Assembly: GCA_001632425.1 (NCBI GenBank)
Contig: KV425612.1
Location: 123,978 to 187,977, forward strand
Direction: 5' to 3'
DNA: 64,000 nt
Source of the DNA: Neolentinus lepideus HHB14362 ss-1
Taxonomy: Eukaryota; Basidiomycota; Agaricomycetes; Gloeophyllales; Gloeophyllaceae
Shown: positions 11,979 to 24,753 of the stretch, piece after piece
Position numbering within the stretch: position 1 is the first letter of the stretch
Layout of the letters: each line of letters opens with the position of its first letter
Notes under the pieces: generated by a model
Seen by the model: only the letters and a program-made list of their open reading frames with translations
Told to the model about the DNA's origin: nothing
Database searches by the model: none
Position numbers and translations under genes: made by a program

Positions 11979-14900
11979 ATGGAGACCTTCAAGAATCTGC
12001 TCAGCCCACTGGGGCAAACCTCTAGTGCCGTCCAAGATACTTTGGTAAGTTCTCCCTTTCACGTGTGTCTAACCTGACGCCAACCCGATTCCACTTAGAA
12101 ATTGGTCGTTCTTGGAGGGACTGTGGAGACTGCACGAAGAATATCGGCTTCAGCATGGAACGGTTTTATAGAATGTACGTAATTTAGTTACATTCGTCTC
12201 AGGGCTAACATGACATGCACCCTGTAGCATTCTTCCTTACGGCGCACTTCAGTCAGGAAGACTACCCGTACGACTGGTAAGCGTCTCGTACGTCTAACAT
12301 AGCCCTAGTATTGAATTCTCTCGCCCCCAGGTTAATGCATTGGCTTTCAAAGGTGTGTATTGCTTGATCCGGCATGTGACTCAGCTGAGACCAGATCATG
12401 GATCAGCAACCGGCGTGGGGTCGTAGCCGTGAATTCGATATCACCACCCGGTCCGTGGGTCGTAACACAATTACCCAAACTACAGCCGGAGATTTGGAGG
12501 ATGAAGAGGACGAGAGCCTTGTTCACGGGCGGCGAAAGCGGAAAGTGGCGTTCATGCCAAGCATGGGTAAGTTATGCCAGATATTCTTGCGTTCGAACGT
12601 CACTTACAATTCATTTACTAGACACGATGCATACAATATACTACCATGGGCATTGGCTCCGCGTGAGAACCCGAGAATTGTTCAGTTATGACTAATACCT
12701 ATCTATTCGCAGATAACCCGATCCAAACGCTGTCAAGACTATGGGTACTGTTCCGAGCTGAAGATTAGGTGAGTCCTGCATCAAATCGGGATCTATTACG
12801 CTCATCGAACGTGGCTCGCACAGCGTGGTAGCCCGCAGCAATGACATTTTAAAGAAGCTCGTTCTTGAAGCCAAGCGGGAGTACGAAAAAGACGCCGAGC
12901 ACCGGGTTCACATATTCATGGCAGACACGTAGGTCTCTTTCTTATCTGACATGTTTCAGTATAAACCATAACCTTACATAGGAGCTACGGTTGCTGGCGA
13001 TGGAATGGCGCTCGACAGAAACGCCCAATGAGCTCCATTGTACTCGAACCAGGCGTGAAGGAGATGCTATTAGCTGACTGCAAGGACTTCTTGCAGTCTG
13101 AAGAATGGTGAGCTTATTGACGCTGTATCAATTCTCCGACTAAGAAAGGTGTCTAGGTATGCTGAGAGAGGTATGAAAATGATCGCGTAATTCCGCAAGT
13201 GTGTATGACTGAAGACTTCATTAGGTATTCCATTCCGAAGAGGTTATCTCTTGTATGGTGTCCCGGGAAGGTCCGTCGAATACCGAGAAGCCCGGCTGTG
13301 CAGCACTGACTATTTGACACTTCAGTGGGAAGACATCATTGATCCACTCTCTGGCTGGGGAACTTGGCCTTGACATTTACGTGGTCAGCCTGTCATCCAA
13401 GGGGTGCGTCCTCAGCTTTGGCAGACGGACGTATGCATCCTAACATCATCCGAATACAACTAGTATGAGTGATAATACCTTAGCGAATTTGATGGGGAAC
13501 GTACCATCAAGGTAAATAGTGCCTATCTCACCAGCCTGTCGGGCACTGACACGTGACGTGTGGCAGATGTATCTTGCTTCTCGAGGATCTCGATGCTGCA
13601 TTCACGCGCTCTGTCTCGCGTGATTCGGGCTCGACCGGTGCGCCACCCACGCCTGCGGCGACCGCGACCGCCAGTGAGACGAAGGAAGTTAACGACGGAT
13701 CTACCCTGAGTCTGAGTGGCTTATTGAATAGTCTTGATGGTGTCGCAGCGGCTGAGGGACGGTACGCCAGTCTATTCAATCCGCGTGTATTGCTCTGATT
13801 AGGTTCCCATTGTGCAGCTTACTCTTTGCCACAACAAATCATATCGAGAGACTCGACCCCGCGTTAAGTCGTCCTGGGCGTATGGACGTATGGGTGAATT
13901 TCAAGCATGCCACCAAATTCCAGGCGGAAGGTATTTTCAAATGCTTCTTCCCTTTCAAGAAGTCCACTCCGGCGACGCCTTTGTCCCAAGCGCCCTCGCT
14001 TCCACCACCCGCTGTTCCGGAGGACGTTTCACAGACCAATCTGCCGGGTTCGAAGCGCCAGGCTGCCCACGCTGTGCCTCTACTTACTGAAGAAGAGATA
14101 TCTGAGCTCGCTAAACGTTTTGCGGACGCCATTCCCGAAGATGAATTAAGTGTTAGTGACAGTAATTTGTTGTGTTTTTCCTGCTGACTTCGAGTCTCGA
14201 TAGGTTGCGGCATTGCAAGGGTATCTCCTGAAGAACAAGACGCGTCCAACAGAGTGTGTCGATGAAGTAGCGAAGTGGTAAGACGGTCCCTCATCGATGT
14301 CTGTTATATTTAGCACTGTTTGTCAGGGTAAAGCAAGAGCGCGAGACTCGCGAAAAGCTCAAGAAAGAGAAGGAGGAGGTGAGTAATGACTTGTTTCTGT
14401 CCACATCCTAATAGACACTCATTCGCATTGTAGAAAGAAGCAAAGGAGAAGAAAGAGGTATGCATACTTGAACTCCTGTGCGTGCGCGGCTGACAGGACC
14501 GCCAGGCCGAGGAGAAGGCACAAAAAGAGGTATTTTAGATTGCTCTTTCATTCATTATCTTATTTTTAACCTGACAATCAGAAGGAGGAGAACGAACGCA
14601 AAGAGGTATGCTGGAATTATCTACCACGTTCTGTCCTTCTAACATAGCCTATTTAGAAGGAGGAAAAGGCTACTAAGGAGGTATGGATTTGAAAATCACT
14701 AGGCTATTGAATTACAAATGTGTACTCATTTGATTATGCAGAAAGAAGAGAAGGAAGCCAAGGAGGTAGGCTTTCGTCGATTGTCACCCATGGCTCGGGC
14801 CTGATCTACGTCTACCAGAAGGAGAAAAGCGAGAAGAAGGATGCTAGAACAAAGAGCAAACGGTCTTCACGAAGCGAGCTTACCCCTTGCAAGACCGAAA

Positions 14901-15142
14901 TCGAGGCCGTCAGCGTTTCCGTCCAAGCGGCGGAGGAGTCCTCGTCGGAGTCTTCAAGCTCGGAGGTGGACGACAACAGCACTGGGGCTGACGCCGACAC
15001 CGAAGAGAGTGTCACTTCAGAAGAGGAACCTGAAAAGCCTACGACATCTCACGAGGCTGCGAAGGACGCGGTGAAGGAGAAGTGGGTAGCCGTCAAAGGA
15101 CAACCAGCCGTTACCGCCGAACCCGAAGCAGACTCTTGTTGA
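11979..15142 (+). CDS. BCS1-like AAA ATPase with microexon-encoded charged tail
   Basis: A mitochondrial chaperone of the BCS1 type, whose yeast member inserts the Rieske iron-sulfur protein into complex III. I join 23 exons into 664 residues; the sum is an exact multiple of three. The N-terminal BCS1 region (AWNGFIESFFLTAHF) is followed by the AAA domain: Walker A GVPGSGKT at residues 250-257, Walker B LLLEDLD at about 299-305, sensor ATTN at 365-368 and the arginine region SRPGRMD at 378-384. The tail (about 498-664) is unlike yeast BCS1: a Lys/Glu-rich coiled-coil-like stretch, five of whose segments are separate phase-0 microexons, then a Ser/Glu/Asp-rich end. Basidiomycetes have many BCS1 paralogues, so the substrate is unknown and complex III assembly is not implied. 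ATG 11979 is chosen because it follows a TATA element and reads directly into conserved sequence. Confidence 0.88.
14434..14765 (+). repeat. Ladder of five phase-0 microexons in the BCS1-like gene
   Basis: Five consecutive exons at 14434-14457, 14497-14529, 14582-14605, 14657-14680 and 14742-14765 are 24, 33, 24, 24 and 24 nt long. All start and end in phase 0 and end in a Lys-Glu or Gln-Lys-Glu codon run followed by GT. They encode variants of KEEKEAKE. Introns between them are 39-61 nt. The pattern looks like tandem duplication of one small exon-intron unit. Confidence 0.75.
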
Positions 15143-15445
15143 AGGTCCTCTCCTGAGTCCTCTCCTGTACTTATTACACTGTGCTCTTTCTTGTCGTGCT
15201 CTTGTTGCTATCGTCGTTGTATCATACCGTTTCCCGTCCTGACGGCTCTGTAGATTGCTAGCCTGTACTTGCATTCAATAGAAGCCCTTGTGGCCAATAC
15301 CTTTGTTTTACATCGTGACGTATCTGTGACCGTGACTACGTGCCGCAACGACGCGCCCTCGCGTACAACCCGAGGTATACTTGCTTGCCGACAGTCACCA
15401 ACACGCTACTCCCTAGACTTGTTCTATTTGTTTCTGGCCATAAAT

Positions 15446-18362
15446 ATGGACGCCGACCTCATCAAGCTTGTGAACAAGCTCCAGGATACGTTCCATAACC
15501 TCGGTAAGTGTTCTTTAAATGTGGACTGGGTGATGGCCTAATATTTGTGTGGAGGGGGCGAGCTGGATATGCCACAGCTGGCTGTGGTACGTGTATACTC
15601 ATCTGATCTCAGGTGTAAGATGCGATTGGGATGCTAGGTCGGCAGTCAGTCCTCAGGCAAGTCCAGCGTATTAGAAACGTAAGGCACGCGGAACAATATT
15701 CAGCTACAAAGCAACTAATGCGCCTTCATAGTATCGTCGGTCGAGATTTCCTGCCTCGAGGCCAAGGCATCGTTACGCGAAGACCCTTAGTACTTCAACT
15801 CATTCACACACCCGCTACCGACTCTTCGAATGGATACACGGAATGGGGTCAATTCCTCCATATAGACAAGCGGTTCACGGATTTTGGCGAGATTAGAAAG
15901 GAGATTGAGCAGGAGACATTTCGGGTCGCGGGACAGAACAAGGGAGTCAGCAAGCTGCCCATTCATCTGCGGATATACAGCCCGAATGTTCTGGATTTAA
16001 CGTTGGTGGATCTTCCTGGTTTAACCAAGGTATGCGCGACGTGATGTAGTCGCATATGCTTTTTCTTATACAAAGGATAGATTCCTGTAGGTGACCAGCC
16101 GAGCGATATCGAGAAGCAGATTCGAAATTTGGTCTCGGAGTATATCACGAAACCGAATTGGTATGTTTCCGAACCGCGGTCGAGATTATGGTCTAACAGT
16201 TTCCTAGCGTCATTCTCGCTGTCTCTGGGGCAAATGTCGACTTAGCAAATTCGGAAGCACTGAAACTGGCGCGGACTGTCGACCCCCAGGGTCGCCGCAC
16301 CATCGGTGTTTTGACAAAACTCGACCTGATGGATGCTGGTACTAACGCCCTGGACGTCCTTACTGGACGCGTCTATCCTCTCAAGCTCGGCTTTATTGGA
16401 GTGGTCAACAGAAGTCAGCAAGACATTAACGAGGGCAAGCCGATGGAAGACGCCCTTCAAAAAGAAAGTGACTTCTTCACATCGCATCCGGCGTATAGGA
16501 ATATTGCCCACAAGAACGGCACCAAATATCTCGCGAGGACACTAAACCAGGTACGCCTCTATCGCTCAAGCTCGAGTCTCGCAATCATTCTCGTTATTGT
16601 ATAGGTCTTGATGAACCACATCAGGGACAAATTGCCCGATATGAAAGCGCGTTTAAATACACTTATCGGTCAGGCTCAGCAGGAACTCAACTCATTCGGC
16701 GATCCATCGCTGTTTGGGGACAAAAACCAGGTACAATGACATTCTCTTCGCGAGTATTTATTCATTCGGTATTGACCGAGCTATCAGCAAGGTGCCCTCA
16801 TACTCCGGCTTATGACTCAATTCGCGCGGGATTTTGTCTCTTCCATTGAAGGCACCAACTTGAATATCTCGACCAAGGAGCTCTCGGGCGGCGCACGGAT
16901 ATACTACATCTTCAATGATATCTTCGGAAGTGCGCTCGCTTCCCTCGATTCAACACAGAACCTCGAGACACAAGACATTCGGACGGCCATACGTAATAGC
17001 ACAGGCCCGAGACCGAGCTTGTTTGTTCCCGAAACTGCCTTTGACCTGCTGGTCAAGCCGCAAATTAAGTTACTAGAAGGTCCCGCGTTGCGATGTGTAG
17101 AACTAGTTTACGAGGAGCTGGTCAAGATATGCCATAGCTGTACAAGTACGGTATGTGCAACAACGTTGACGATATATGCGGTACAGCGATGTTAACAAAG
17201 TGTAGGAGCTACAACGTTTCCCCAGGCTGCACTCGCAAGTCGTTGATGTTGTATCGGATCTGTTGCGCGAGCGTCTGGGTCCGACGTCTGAGTATACTCA
17301 GAGCCTGATCGATATACAGGCAGCATATATCAACACCAATCATCCTGCATTCGTTCAGGGCTCTGCCGAAGCAGCACGAGTGGTTGCAAATCCTCCGACA
17401 AAACCTCATGCGCCACCACGGGTGAGTATATCCACCTTTTGTTAAGCTGAGTGGAATCTGAAAATGGAATAAAGCCGACTTCAACCGAACCGATCAACGG
17501 TAACGGTCATGCTGCTGATGAGGAGGAAGAATCAGGGGATGAAGTTCCGGGGAGTATCAACGGCATCCCTACAAGTCGAGACGGCCGTTCAGTATCGTCC
17601 ACTGTCCACGATCGATCGCGTACTAGCGCTGCCACACTAGGGAAGGCTGCCGGGCAGGGGTTGGTGCAACCTAAACCTTCACATCACCACACACACCCAC
17701 GGCACTCCACTCCTGGAGACCCACGCTCTACCTCGCCACAGTCGACTCGGGAAACGTTCTTGAATTACTTCTTCGGTCAGAATGGTCCTGGTCCTTTGTC
17801 AGGGCAAGCCGCAGGTGCGGCAGGCACTGGCTTCGAGCGGACTACTGTGGCATCAAGTACGACTTTTGTATCTACGGGAAGGGAGGTCGGTAGCCCAGGA
17901 GAGAATGGGATGCACTCCGGCTTAATGGCAGGGAGGCGAGACGCGGCGTTCGACATGAAAAGTCTAGGAAGGCATATCGAAGCCGTAAGTCCAGTATGAC
18001 GTTTAACTGACAGTGTTGACTGATCTGGCTCGTAGACGTCCCTGGATGGTGGACCACAACTAACAATGCGAGAAGAAATGGAGACTTCATTAATCCGGTC
18101 TCTCATCGCATCATACTTCAGCATCGTGCGCCAGAGCATCCAGGATTTGGTTCCGAAGGCTGTCATGCACTTCCTTGTCAATCACACATCACAACATGTT
18201 CAAAATCGTTTGGTGGCCTCATTATACAAGCCGGACATGTTCGGTGACCTACTCGATGAAGATGAAGCGCTGGTGGCTGAACGGACTCGCGTGAAGGCGC
18301 TGTTGGATGCATACAAGGATGCATTCAAGACCCTCTCAGAGGTTAACCTCAAACCCGCATAG
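15446..18362 (+). CDS. VPS1: Dynamin-like GTPase VPS1
   Basis: A large GTPase of the Vps1/dynamin-related group, which drives scission in Golgi-to-endosome/vacuole traffic and peroxisome division. Eleven exons join to 797 residues, an exact multiple of three. GTPase motifs are GSQSSGKSS near residues 32-40, DLPGLTK at about 137-143 and LTKLD at 204-208. The middle domain follows ([13 protein letters not shown] segment read here as [13 protein letters not shown]), then a long low-complexity His/Ser/Gly insert (about residues 520-690) in place of a PH domain, and a C-terminal GED ([20 protein letters not shown]) ending VNLKPA. ATG 15446 reads straight into [16 protein letters not shown], a typical Vps1 start. 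The gene starts 303 bp after the BCS1-like stop and converges with the MFS gene. Confidence 0.93.
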
Positions 18363-18608
18363 GGCTGAGTCTCAAGCTTTGCACGCCATTGCTAACGCTT
18401 ATAACGCCGTTGTCATGCGCCTCATGATCTTGGTATTTATACACCTCTCTTTAATTTCCGCTATGATATACAATGGTCCTACGTATGATTCGGTGTACCT
18501 GAACCACCGGCGAAACAATGACTGAGGGTCTATACAATATATTCGAAGAAAGGATTTCTAAAATGAGATGTTAGAGGCATACGCATGACGGTGCTGTCCA
18601 TTTGCGAC

Positions 18609-21016
18609 TCACTGCTTGTCAGTCAAATCCATGAAAGCATGGCGTTCTCGCTCCCGCTGGACGTCCGCATCAGTCCATCCATTCTGGACTCTCAGTTCCT
18701 GCAGTTTGGCCTGTTTCTGCTTGTTCAGGCGGACATTCATCCACCGGAGAATGAATGGAAGAAAGAATCCGACGGCATACATGACCATGACGGCAATTTT
18801 ACCGGGTATGTACTGCGGGGCGTCTTTAGACTGCATGATTTCTGTGCCAATGACATTGCCCAAACTGAAGGTGAAGAGCGTCAACGCATTGATTGTCGAC
18901 TAATGGGGAAAATGAACGACGAGCGAGAAAGGCAGATGTACAATGAACTTGCACCTTCTTGGTATGCCCACTAGTATTGCTGGCGTTGTAAGTGTAGATC
19001 AGGGACAAGCTGGGCCCGATGGTACCCATCAGGTATGTGGCTGGAGGAAGCGACGTGAGTTCTATGTCACCAGGGGCAAGTACGCATCATCAACCCCACC
19101 GAACAGAAGTACACCCTTGTTGCCTGAATTCGCCATTCCGACCAGGAGGGCTAATAGGTGATATTAGTCGAGCCTCACATGGGATACGTTCAATGCTTAC
19201 CTACGCCAACGATGGTAGGGATCAGTGCGATGATTATAGGCAGCATGCGCTCTTTCTGTAAACAGGTAAGCTAAGGAGAGGGCAAATACCCATTTACGTA
19301 CCTTCTTGTCAGAAAACCACCCCACGAAAAGTGTCATGGCTGCACCAATGAGGCCTCCGGGTGCGTTGAGGATGAGGGTCTGCTTGGTACTGCAGAGAAG
19401 TGAATAGCAACAAATGAGTCAACACAATATCGCGTACGTATAGCCAAAACTTTTGACAATTATATTGCCGACTACACCGTATTAAGACAACACAAACAGT
19501 GACTAGAGTATTATGACCAGCCACTTACAGACGCTAAGGGCACCGTTTGGGACACTGGCTGCGGACCGATGAGCGCCCGAATGCGGCATCGACTATAACA
19601 CCACATACCAAGCACCATGGTCAATAACACAATTATCCACGTCCGGACGTCCGATAATGCTTCGACAACCTGCTCTTTCTTGAGCGTCTTTGACTCGGTG
19701 CCGACCTGGTCATCGCGGACGCGTTCGAGAGCGGCGATGCGCTCCTCTTTGGTGAGCATCCGCGCCTGGACAGGCGAGTCGGGCATCCAGATGGTGACGC
19801 AGACACCGACAATGATAGCGAGACCACCGATGAGAAGGTAAAGGATTCGATAGGGAAGGAACCTGGTCCCGGAGTAGTATGAAATGCCCTGCGAAAAGGA
19901 GACACCGATGATTAACACAGAGAACTGTGACATTAACCTCTCTTACATATGCCACAAAACCACCAAAGATAGCGGTCAGTCCGTTCTGCGTGAGCGTTTA
20001 CAAACTATCCATTAGGACAGAGGTATGGAATTTACCATCACGTAGAACCATGCAATTCTCAAGCCCTAAAAAATGGACGGTTAGAGTACAATCGTCGCAA
20101 AGAAGTTGCATACCAACCTGCTCCTCTTTCTTGTAAAACATCGATATAATAAGAATAAGAATAGGCGCTACGCAGCTCTCCAGCATGCCAAGGAGGAAAC
20201 GGAGGAAGAAGAAAGCGCCAAAGGACGTCGTGGATGCGTGAAGCATGAGGACAACTCCCCATGCGATGATATTAGCACCTAAGAAAAGTCAGAATCATGC
20301 TCAGATGACGAGGAGATACGCCTTTACCTAGATACTTGGCCACTCGCAACTTCTGGGAGATATAGACCGTGGGGAATTCCCAGGTGAGATAGCCTGACCG
20401 TGATAATGATGACATCGAACGCCCTGAGCTAAGATATTCAACGAACCAAGGTAGAATGCCATTGCTACTAGGTTATAGTTCTGGATTTCATTAGTCAACG
20501 CAGTGAAGACAAAGCTAGGAAGCTATTTACCTGACCGGTAATTGGGAGACCCATGATACTATTATCGTCCGTCAGCCAAAAAGCGGGGTGGATGCTACCA
20601 TCACGCACCTTGCATAATTTAGCGTGTTCTTGTCCCTGCATGGGTGATCAGGGAACAGAAACTAGGACCAAGCCCAAGAATGACCTACAGGTATTGCGTG
20701 AAATACACTGCCGAGCACAGAGGTGGGATGACCCAGTCCTATCAGAGGGTTAGCTGGTTCTCCGAACGATGGCAAAGTTTCTCACCAGCCTTCTCTTCAG
20801 TTTGCGATAATATTCCTCGCTAAACTCCGTGGCTCGTCGTTTTCCGACTAGTCGCAAGGCCTCGTCTCCTTTTAAGACATCGGCATCATCGACGGAGGAC
20901 GTATCCTCGGGCACATTAACCTCCAAATCTTGTTTCTCGTCCGTACCCTGGTCCTGGTCGCTTGACTTGCGCTTCTCAAACTGGTCGACCACGGCTTGCT
21001 GGACGGCCGAAGACAT
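18609..21016 (-). CDS. MFS transporter, allantoate/nicotinate permease (Dal5/Tna1) type
   Basis: A 12-helix major facilitator of the anion:cation symporter (Dal5) family, likely in the plasma membrane and importing an organic anion; the substrate cannot be read from sequence. Start ATG at 21016-21014 opens a hydrophilic N-terminus (MSSAVQQAVVDQFEKRK). Short exons then give DWVIPPLCSAVYFTQYLDKN, NYASIMGLPITGQNYNL, GYLTWEFPTVYISQKLRVAK and FLLGMLESCVAPILI. Family hallmarks follow: the loop with MPDSPVQARMLTKEERIAAL, the SVPNGALSVFGNIIVKSFGY segment, and the final NALTLFTFSLGNVIGTEIM. Many introns of about 50-60 nt interrupt it. Its stop lies 246 bp from the end of VPS1 on the opposite strand. 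The frame appears intact. Confidence 0.88.
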
Positions 21017-21845
21017 TTCGAAAACAAGTATGGCTGAGGGAGTGAGGAAACCCTAGCCTATTTGACGCTCAGACAGCATCTTATAATCCCGAAGTGCACT
21101 ATATCTCCACCCGCCATCTCTGGGTATTTTAGTTATCACAGCTGTCCAAACTGCTGGAGCAAGCAACATTTGGTACCCATGGATGATAACACTGAACTGC
21201 GCTGTTATCAGAACCAGCCAAAGTCGCTGATATAAATAGTTGCACTCCGCACTCCGTAAGGATATGCTGTCTTCTCATGTGCTATGGTCTTGTGCGAGAT
21301 TGCGGTGCTCGTACGATGCGACATCAGCCAAGAGGCTAGCTAGAACGTGCTAGTAACATTGGTGCGCAAGCCAGGATAATTTCAAAGGATATTTCAGTGT
21401 GGAATAAGCGGCCAGAGTTTAAGACATAGGTTCCTTTTAGATTCTGGCCGTGGAAATAGATTTGGCCTCACTGGACCGCCAGGCAGGCAATTTTCGAATA
21501 ACTCCCTGCGAGAAGTCTTGGGCAAGGCATACTTTCACTGGCCAGAGTTGAACTAAGCAAGAAAAAAAAGTGAAATCTAAACCAACTGAGTGATCAAAGA
21601 GGAAAAGTGCATTGCCGGGTGCAAAGCTGTCTATATAGTGCACACCTCGAACCTAGTCACGCGGCCCGAGAAGCCGCTCTAATCAATGTCCACATCATGT
21701 CATACCGCATCTGCGCGAATGTTGGCATGTCTTAATTATTCTAATGCTCTGATCGTCCTGAAGTCCTCGAGCCATCGACGCCAAAATGCACGATAAAGAG
21801 GATAGCACAATTCCATTAAATACTATATAGAAACTACAAGGGCGT
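21017..21845. other. Intergenic, upstream of MFS gene and downstream of STT3
   Basis: About 830 bp with no supported gene. It must hold the MFS promoter and the STT3 3' end; no specific motif is assigned. Confidence 0.5.
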
Positions 21846-24753
21846 TCAAGCAAGCACCCTCCTCTTCACGGGCGGCTTGCTCCGTTTTCTCTTCTTGCCC
21901 TGCGCGAATCCGTTTGCGCTTTTCAGATCACGACCTAGCAAGTCCTCCTTCTTGACTTGGAAGATGCGAACCTGTGCGCACGGTAATCTGTCAGCGCCAC
22001 AACGATGTCATGGGTGGACGTTCACTCACGATCCAGTTTTCTGACGTGAAAGCCTCATCTATAGAAGAGGCAAGTCAGTGTCAGTTATGCTACGAAATGG
22101 ACATGCCTCCTACCCAGGTAGTCCAGCGTAGGACCCTGCTTGGGAAGATACTGCTGCCTCACACGGTCAACTACCTGTCCTCCACCAAACAGCTCCGCAA
22201 ACCTGAAACAAACACCACTCAGCATCGAACCAAAAACTTGCTCGAGAAAGCAGACACCAACCGATAATAGCTCATCTTGTACATCAGGCTATCCTTCATC
22301 GCCTTACTCGCCTGGTCATCCACGCGGTACTCGCCCTGCTGCGTGAAGTAGTTCGGCTCCTGGATCTCGTCCGGCCACACGCCCTGCGCGATCCGCACCA
22401 TCCACAAAAACTTGTTAATATCGTCTCCCGAGTAGCCGATGAGGCCACCAAAGATGACGAGCACGTAGTCGACGTCGTGCTTCCGGAGGATCGGATACGC
22501 GACTTCCTCGGGCGAGGACATGGCTTTGCCGACAGTGGCGATGTGAGCTGTAAATGGCGGTATTGGTCGGGTGGTATAAAGCGAGGTGAATGAAGAGGAA
22601 CATACTGTTGTTCCACGTATTATTATCAACCAACGTCACCCGGTCCGCCATACCCGCAATCTGGTACCCATAATCCCACCAACTCATGACAACAGCGTCC
22701 TCCTTCGTGTTCATCCTGAGCCAATAATACGCTTCCCGGAAATCATCGATGATATGCTGCGATCCATCGGGGTTTGACGACGCAAGCACGACGGACGGCG
22801 ATGAGTACGCGTTTGACGTAACCCACGTGCAGTGTAGCACGAAGAATAGGAGCATCGCTGCCGTGTTGAACAATACCACCATCCGCGTGTCCAGGCCAAA
22901 GATACCCGTCTTTGCTTTCGCAGACTTATCCTTCTCCAACCCACCAGCAATAGACAGGGTCGAGACAATATCATCGATCGCACCGACACCAGTTACCGGC
23001 GCAGCATTCTTTTCCTTCTTCGCCGCCTTCTTACTGGGAGTAGCAGTCGTAGACGACCCGTCCTCCTTCTCTTCCTCCTCCCCAACATCCGGCTCACGAG
23101 GATCCATGAAGGTGTCAATCAGTTGACTCAGACCGACCGCAGACGCCACACACACGCAAGGCGTGAGGGTAAGCATCAAGCGAACCATAACACCGGCAAA
23201 GTACGTGCCCATGACCGCGTAGATGATCACAAAGACGTGCTCATCACGCAGAGTACGGAACAGCACCAGCACGCCGAAGGGGAAGAGGAACGTAAGCATG
23301 TGGAGGTCCATGAAGAATGACGGCCATGCCGTCGGCTGGTGCTCGGACACGGAGGCGATGATAGGGATGTACCTGGGAGATGTTAGAGCAAGAAGCCTTA
23401 AGGGACCGACAACACTTACTTCTTGGCATAGCCAGTATCCCAGAGGGAGTAGAAACGCCCAGTCCATGGTGCGATCCAGCCCTTATAGGTCAGGAGGACC
23501 ATAGCAGCCATGCCCAACACTGCAGCGCTGATGACTGACACAAATAACAAGTCCTGAAACTGCTTCGAAGTCACATGTGAGCGGATCAGCTGTGCGAACG
23601 CGACGATCTGCAGTAGGCCGAAGATACCTAATCGTGTGATTATGAGAGGCCCAACACATCCACGACTTTTATCCAAACCCACCGAGAGCAGCCATATGCT
23701 CGCTAGTACGAACGGGCTGGAATCCGACGAATGGCACCTGCATACTAGAAAGTGTACCTATCGCGTACCACGAGCAGTAAGCCACATATAGGCGGTTTGT
23801 GTAGCGACCCATGAGAAGCAGCACAAAAGCATGCAGAGGGATCATGTTTGTGATGAACGCATAACCACCTGTAAAGCCTTTGAGCACGAGGACCAGAACG
23901 ATCAGGAGATGGAATACCCCATGCAGCCACCATGTAGAAGTAGAATAAAGCGGCAATGGTGCCGAAGAGCGCGCTACCGGTCTTCAAGGCCTTTATCCAC
24001 GCGTAGAAGGTGAACATGAGCAGAAATATCGCAATGGCCTCGTTGTCGTATGAGCCGGCGACGGAACGAGAAATGTACCCGGGAACAATGCCAATGAACG
24101 CGGCAGCCAAGAGACCGGCCGACTCGTCCTTCATTTCTTTCGTGAACCTGTTTAGGAATTGAGCGGCGGTTGATGTGGGGATATTTCTACTAACATGTAC
24201 GTGGCCCATGCAGTGAAGGCACTGAATCCTGGAGCGAGTAGAACACAGATATTACGGATGTCCACTGGCAGGTTGAGCGCGTGCAGGATATTGTAGATGA
24301 CACCGCTAGTGGCCATCAGACCGGGGTAGATGGTCCCGCCTACTACACGGCCGAGGGGATACCATGCTGTTGGATCGAACCAGTTCCAGAATTCCTGTGT
24401 ATTCTGTCAGGACACATACTAAGTGAGACCAAAACATTCACGTACGTAGAACCCTTTCGAAGCAAGCACTCTGGTCGCCCGGCTGCAATCCTTTGTCTAT
24501 GTCCATTCATGAACCAGGTAGACCTCACTCACTAGTTGAACCATGGATCACTGTATCGAGAGTCAGTGAATCATCAGTATAGCTACCTGGACACGCACAA
24601 TTCGTGAATGATACTCTCAAAGTTAACGACCGCGAACAGACGAGAAGAAATAGCGGCGGCAGAGATGAGACCGAGCGCAACAATACGGACCAAAGAGGCA
24701 GTATTGACGAATGTAGAGGGGGAGATGTCGGAAGGGAGTGAATAGGCCAACAT
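21846..24753 (-). CDS. STT3: Oligosaccharyltransferase catalytic subunit STT3
   Basis: The catalytic subunit of ER oligosaccharyltransferase, transferring the lipid-linked glycan to Asn-X-Ser/Thr. Start at 24753 gives [15 protein letters not shown] and, after a splice, the conserved IIHEFDPWFN loop, whose acid helps bind metal. Next come the DxE-type [10 protein letters not shown] region (near 24040), multiple membrane helices, a charged cytosolic insert (about 23110-22990, [10 protein letters not shown] and KKAAKKEK) and the substrate-recognition motif WWDYGYQ at 22681-22661. The luminal C-terminal domain follows ([20 protein letters not shown]). The basic tail ends [17 protein letters not shown], stop 21848-21846. 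Many small introns are present. The closest alternative is the STT3A/B paralogue split of animals, but fungi normally have one gene. Confidence 0.93.
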
